From Geosiphon pyriformis (Eukaryota; Glomeromycota; Glomeromycetes; Archaeosporales; Geosiphonaceae), in the NCBI GenBank assembly GCA_016748015.1, contig JAAOMT010000070.1:376420-387075 (forward strand): DNA of 10,656 nt, given 5' to 3'. This document shows, piece by piece, positions 7,291 to 10,656 of the stretch. Position numbers and translations under genes: made by a program. The notes under the pieces were generated by a model, which saw nothing but the letters and a program-made list of their open reading frames with translations, had not been told where the DNA came from and did not search any database. Within the stretch, counting starts at the first letter, position 1; each line of letters begins with the position of its first letter.

Positions 7291-8160
7291 TTTGCTTTTA
7301 AACAAATTATTAACTACTTAAACCAATTTTTCTGTATTGATTTTATTTATTATATTATTAAAAACATTATTTTTAATATAATTCAGAAAAACATATTAGT
7401 AAGACTACAAAACAAACAATATTAAAAGCATTTTATGTTTTTTTGTTTATTTTATCATAATTTTATTAACTCTAAGGTTTATTTTATTTGGCTTTAAAAT
7501 TAATTTATTCTTAATTACTAAATAATCCAGTACTATCTTGTAAAAAAACTATTTCAACTCATTTTTTATTATGTCTCTTTTATTAAACTAAAATTTTTTG
7601 GTTATTTTTTGATTATTCTTTAATAGTGATATTTTTAACCACTTTTAATTTATAATACTTAAACTTACAATAGCTTTTTTTAATTTTTAATAAATATTTA
7701 ATTACATATATAGATTTTATGTTATTATAAAACATATTACTAATCTTAAAAGCTTTAGCAATATTAATAATTAACCAAACTCCAAAAAGACAATTAAACT
7801 TAGGTTTATTATTTAAATTCAACTTTTTAACTATTTTAGTTATTAATAGCTCTAATTTAAAAAACTTAAAAAACTGTTTGTTTTTTGAACAATTAAATTT
7901 ACTGTATTAATATTTAAAGAAAATTTTATTAGCTGAATTTAATATTATTATTTTTAAATTTTTTATATTGTATTTAAATTCTCAAGATCTTTTGCATTTA
8001 TAAATTTACTTATTAATATAAAAATTAATACAAAAGATTGCTTTTTAAAATATATTTATTTAATCTTATTTGCATTTTTTATCTTGTATTTTTAATGATT
8101 TTTATTAGTCTATTTGTAAATATTATTTAAATAAAAGTTTAATAGATTTTTTAAATCAAC
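7291..8160 (-). pseudogene. LINE ORF, linker between endonuclease and reverse transcriptase
   Basis: A 69-codon open stretch (7613-7822, minus) reads FGVWLIINIAKAFKISNMFYN, then KYLLKIKKSYCKFKYYKLKVVKNITIKE. The AFKISN...YVxKYLLxxRKxxxKFKYY..RVxKxASI pattern is one I recall between endonuclease and RT in LINE proteins of mycorrhizal fungi. It is followed by FYKIVLDYLVIKNKLILKPNKI (about 7440-7512), resembling PFRKVVLDHLVVDDELVLEP. The 7830-8160 part is lysine- and asparagine-rich with TAA codons (for example KYKIKNANKIK, FINAKDLENLN). It is helical linker sequence, with no catalytic role assigned. Confidence 0.7.
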
Positions 8161-8830
8161 TAAGACTATAATTACCTTGTAATTAGTGTTGAAAAATTCA
8201 GATATAGAACTAATTACATGATTAACAACAACTAATACTAAAATTTTACTTATAAATATATAATCAATAATCTTATTAACTTCTTTAAAATTATTTTAAG
8301 TAAATGTCTTGACTAAAAAATATCCACCAAAAAAATTATTCAATTCTAAATCCAAGTATTTTTTAAGACTTACAGATTTTTTAAAACTATTCTTATTAAA
8401 ATTACTACTTAAAATCATAAAAAAAGCTAGAATTAGCCACTTTGAAAATAAAAAAGCTGATATTAAAGATTTAATTAAACCTAGTTTTAGTTAATACTCC
8501 AGTATATAAATCCAAAATTATAATTAAAATTTTATTTTTAAATAAAAAACAAACCGAAATAATTTTGTTCAAAATTTTCTTAATCTTAAAATATATTGAG
8601 CCAAAAAACTGTTTATAAAAATAACTATATTAGTATTAAAAAAACTTTTATTTAAATCAAATATAAAAATCTAAATATTATTAAACTTATATTTAATTTA
8701 TGGTTTAATATTAGATCTTAACTTAATCTTTATTATAATAAAAATTATATTACCAAATTTTATATGTCAATAAACAATGTTTTCTTGTTTAATAAAATTT
8801 TTTATATTTTTAACATTACATATAGTTATT
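8161..8830 (-). pseudogene. LINE endonuclease domain (APE/EEP-type, decayed)
   Basis: From the start, the minus strand reads TICNVKNIKNFIKQENIVY-stop-H (8764-8825), like the xxNVRGLxxPxKQ opening of these endonucleases. FGNIIFIIIKIKLRSNIKP follows in the place of the TETKL motif, then VIFINSFLAQ, and after a frameshift FLFKNKILIIILDLYTG. SSNFNKN (8387-8410) stands where GDFNE is expected; its Asp codon is AAT at 8402-8404. KIIDYIF (8254-8274) fits the IDYIF motif. FFNTNYK (8176-8196) fits F-DTDH: the Asp is now Asn and the catalytic His codon is TAC (8179-8181). All these losses are single C-to-T or G-to-A steps. The enzyme would have nicked target DNA for insertion. The plus-strand frame at 8309-8494 is an antisense shadow. 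Confidence 0.8.
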
Positions 8831-9340
8831 TTTCAAATAAACTTATTAAGAAACATAAAATACTAAAAAACTCAAGCCAATATACAATAAATCTAATTTT
8901 ATTAAAACTAAACTAATTAAAACTTCTAAAGCAACTATATTTAACTTTAAACTACTTATCTTAAAGATTAAAATCTTTGAACTACTTAAAATTATAATTG
9001 AAAACTTTAATATATTTATTACAAAAAAAGAAAAAAGCTTAAATGAAATATTAATAATTATTTTTGAATTCAACTCTGAATTAAAAGCCAGCATATTAAC
9101 TTAGAAAGAAAAAAAGACAATAGAATTATAAAAAATATTTAACATCTGATTAGTTAAAAACTTTAAAAAATGTTCTAATAATACCAAGCAAATATTAATA
9201 GATAAATTTAAAAAACTAATATTTAAAAAAAAAACATTAAAGAAAGCATTAGCATAAAAACTACAAAAAACAACAAGTAAGATAATTATTAAAAAAACTT
9301 GTTTTCAAAAACTACAAATTACATAATATAGTTAGAAAGA
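8831..9340 (-). pseudogene. Probable N-terminal part of the LINE ORF (coiled-coil-like)
   Basis: An 82-codon minus-strand frame (8846-9094) reads MLAFNSELNSKI, then KISSLKLNIVALEVLISLVLIKLDLLYIG. The LESxVxALExxxxSVLxxLDLL rhythm is a short coiled coil I recall just ahead of the endonuclease in this family. The same frame continues upstream to about 9340 with few stops. Unusually, a plus-strand frame over the same bases (about 8867-9340) also has fewer stops than expected and reads K/E-rich, so strand is not fully certain. I favour minus because it leads into the endonuclease, although a one-base shift near 8850 is needed. No function beyond oligomerisation or RNA binding can be suggested. 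Confidence 0.5.
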
Positions 9341-9494
9341 TTTTAAATTTCATAGATCAATTCTGGAATAATTTACAAACAATTTTTGTAATCTAATTGG
9401 TGTTCAGTATTATAGTCAAGAAGATTTTAAATTTTATAGATCAATTCTGAAATAATCCACAAAAAATTTTTGTAATCTAATTAGTGTTCAGTAT
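9327..9494. repeat. Tandem duplication of an 84-bp unit
   Basis: Copy one is 9327-9410 and copy two 9411-9494, with exact 84-bp spacing. A short start of a third copy (TATTAG) follows. The copies differ at about ten positions, nearly all transitions. The length is 28 codons, so every reading frame is kept. In the plus frame the unit reads DFKFHRSILE-stop-FTNNFCNLIGVQYY. Confidence 0.85.
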
Positions 9495-9881
9495 TATTAG
9501 CATAAAAAATTTGATAATACTTTATTGATCAAATACTTAAATAAAAATCGAAATTAACAGTAGAAACATACTTTTATAAACACAAAGTTTCAGAATTCAT
9601 AAGAATTCACACAACTTTACATAGTAGTTTTTTATTAAATTGGATTTAAAATTACATATTGTTTTATAATGAATGCTAAAGACTTATTCTGTTTATTTGA
9701 ATCTCTTACCAGTAAATATAATGAAAGTCAATTAGTAAAATATAAGACCAAAAAAAGTCAAAGATAGTAACATGTATTAGCTAGTGTTATAACAAAAAAA
9801 ATAATAGAAATAACTAAGTATTTTCCTAGATTAACTATATTATTTGACTCTCTAAACAATTACTCTTTATGTAAAAGACAT
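9495..9881 (+). pseudogene. Unidentified decayed coding remnant upstream of the solo LTR
   Basis: The plus frame that runs through the 84-bp repeats continues without a shift to 9881. It contains HKKFDNTLLIKYLNKNRN, TFINTKFQNS, and from an ATG at 9669 MNAKDLFCLFESLTSKYNES (stop at 9765-9767), then HVLASVITKKIIEITKYF and PRLTILFDSLNNYSLC. Stops are TAA or TAG, as from CAA/CAG, and fewer than random sequence of this AT content would give. I do not recognise the protein. Minus-strand frames over the same bases are also fairly open, so the strand is only probable. It could be the 5' part of the LINE, a separate transposon protein, or a host gene fragment. After the LTR the frame may resume at about 10230 (IILPRDSVDE). 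Confidence 0.35.
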
Positions 9882-10225
9882 TGTTACGGGATGGTTTTCT
9901 TGTTATATTTAATTGCTGATATCCCGCTTTAATTGCAATTAGTCTTTCGTGAGTTCCTCAATTCTATTTGTGTGATAATGTCACTATTACATTGAAGGCT
10001 TTCTTTTTACTGTTGCGATGTAAGTTATTCTTTAATTCTTGATTGTTGTGTGTGTTTATGTACTCCTTCTCAGAGGCTGAACTGAAATCTACCCACTGTC
10101 TAGGGTCTTCTCTGAGGCTATCCTTGCAATTGCCTGATGTGTTTCTCTAATCTAGAAACACAGAATGTTAATGGTCTTTAGCGCTTTTCTAATTCTTACA
10201 ATAAAGCTTTTATCAATTAGTAACA
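9882..10225. mobile_element. Probable solo LTR, younger than its surroundings
   Basis: The sequence begins TGTTACGGG and ends AGTAACA, giving TGTTA...TAACA ends like those of the older LTRs. It is 344 bp long and clearly less AT-rich than the DNA to its left, with surviving CpGs. ACAT (9878-9881) precedes it and ACGT (10226-10229) follows, a 4-bp duplication with one CpG-type change. AATAAA near the right end (10199-10204) could be a poly(A) signal if transcription is rightward. No second copy or internal region is in the window. The boundaries are inferred only from the ends and the duplication. Confidence 0.55.
10138..10162. other. Perfect 9-bp stem-loop in the solo LTR
   Basis: TGTGTTTCT (10138-10146) and AGAAACACA (10154-10162) are exact reverse complements around a 7-base loop, CTAATCT. 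It lies about 40 bp before the possible poly(A) signal. Confidence 0.65.
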
Positions 10226-10525
10226 ACGTAAATAATCTTGATCAAGAATTATTCTTCCAAGGGATTCAGTTGATGAATGATAGTTTCATTCAATAAATAA
10301 TACAAGTAAGTTTCTTAATACTTTGGGTTGTGATAGTTCCGTTTTAAATATTTTTTTTCATTTCTTTTTGATTTTTAAAGGTTTCTTGGGATATTTAATT
10401 TGAAAGTATGATTTGATAAGTTATAATTTTTATTACTTGATTGATTCTTTCCCAATATTAAAACTACTGTATATATACATGTTTGTAGTTCTATGAGAAA
10501 ATACTTTCTTTTTGATATTTCAACC
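10226..10525. other. About 300 bp without a recognised gene
   Basis: This is moderately AT-rich sequence with T-runs. One plus frame starting at CGT (10227) contains IILPRDSVDE and is interrupted by TAA, TGA and TAG codons. Nothing else is recognisable. It may be unique host DNA or the continuation of the frame interrupted by the solo LTR. Confidence 0.4.
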
Positions 10526-10617
10526 TGGTGCTTGCTGCTATCACCAGTTGGTATTGGCTACTATTGTGAACTGGTGCTTGCCACTATCGCGAGATGGTGT
10601 TTGCTACTATGTTAATC
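10526..10617. repeat. Four tandem copies of a 23-bp unit
   Basis: Units start at 10526, 10549, 10572 and 10595, all beginning TGGT and sharing the form TGGTGCTTGCyaCTAT. Spacing is exactly 23 bp. The third copy keeps two CpGs (CTATCGCGAG) that are changed in the others. The period is not a multiple of three, so it is not a simple protein repeat. The plus frame from 10497 to the window edge is nevertheless open (53 codons), with no recognisable product. Confidence 0.85.
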
Positions 10618-10656
10618 ATTACCTTTCTAAGATTATTACTGTGCTATATTATGATT

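Noticed and set aside
8309-8494. Open frame of 61 codons on the plus strand, lysine-rich
   Set aside because: It lies opposite the LINE endonuclease domain, whose minus-strand motifs (SSNFNKN, GGYFLVKTFT) are recognisable here.
10497-10656. Open plus-strand frame running off the window end
   Set aside because: Only 53 codons, no recognised domain, and most of it lies over a 23-bp tandem repeat whose period is not a multiple of three.
1-10656. tRNA, rRNA, CRISPR array or bacterial operon features
   Set aside because: No cloverleaf, rRNA core sequence, regular spacer-repeat structure or ribosome-binding-site-led ORFs were seen. All coding signals are decayed eukaryotic retroelement remnants.

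Overview
This window looks like a piece of a very AT-rich eukaryotic genome, most likely fungal. I see no intact gene. Nearly all of it consists of decayed transposable elements, still recognisable because their old reading frames can be followed through scattered stop codons. The coding remnants (a non-LTR retrotransposon with an endonuclease-reverse transcriptase protein, and a Gag-protease-dUTPase LTR element) resemble families I remember from arbuscular mycorrhizal fungi (Rhizophagus, Gigaspora). That assignment rests on memory of the families plus the AT-richness, not on a search.

The layout is a three-level nest. (1) The oldest layer is a minus-strand LINE-type element. Its conserved C-terminal coding part lies at 1-551 and continues, in the same frame, at 6420-8830 (rest of the reverse transcriptase, linker, endonuclease); a less certain N-terminal part reaches about 9340. 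(2) A minus-strand LTR retrotransposon, 556-6419, with two diverged LTRs (556-1354 and 5642-6419), sits inside the LINE. Removing it with one copy of a 4-bp target duplication rejoins the LINE frame. Its interior carries remnants of Gag with a zinc knuckle, an aspartic-protease-like domain, an acidic/cysteine linker and the first part of a dUTPase-like domain. There is no reverse transcriptase, RNase H or integrase, so it looks like a deleted, non-autonomous form. (3) A 974-bp insert, 2254-3227, flanked by TA on both sides, splits the protease domain of the LTR element. Removing it with one TA restores the protease frame exactly.

To the right, 9327-9494 is a tandem duplication of an 84-bp unit. 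9495-9881 holds a low-stop plus-strand reading frame of unknown identity. 9882-10225 is a less decayed, CpG-containing sequence with the ends of a solo LTR. 10226-10656 is less AT-rich DNA without a recognised gene and ends in four copies of a 23-bp repeat.

The two LTRs differ almost entirely by transitions, and most internal stops are CAA/CAG to TAA/TAG or TGG to TGA/TAG. This is the signature of cytosine deamination (RIP-like or 5-methylcytosine decay) acting on both strands.
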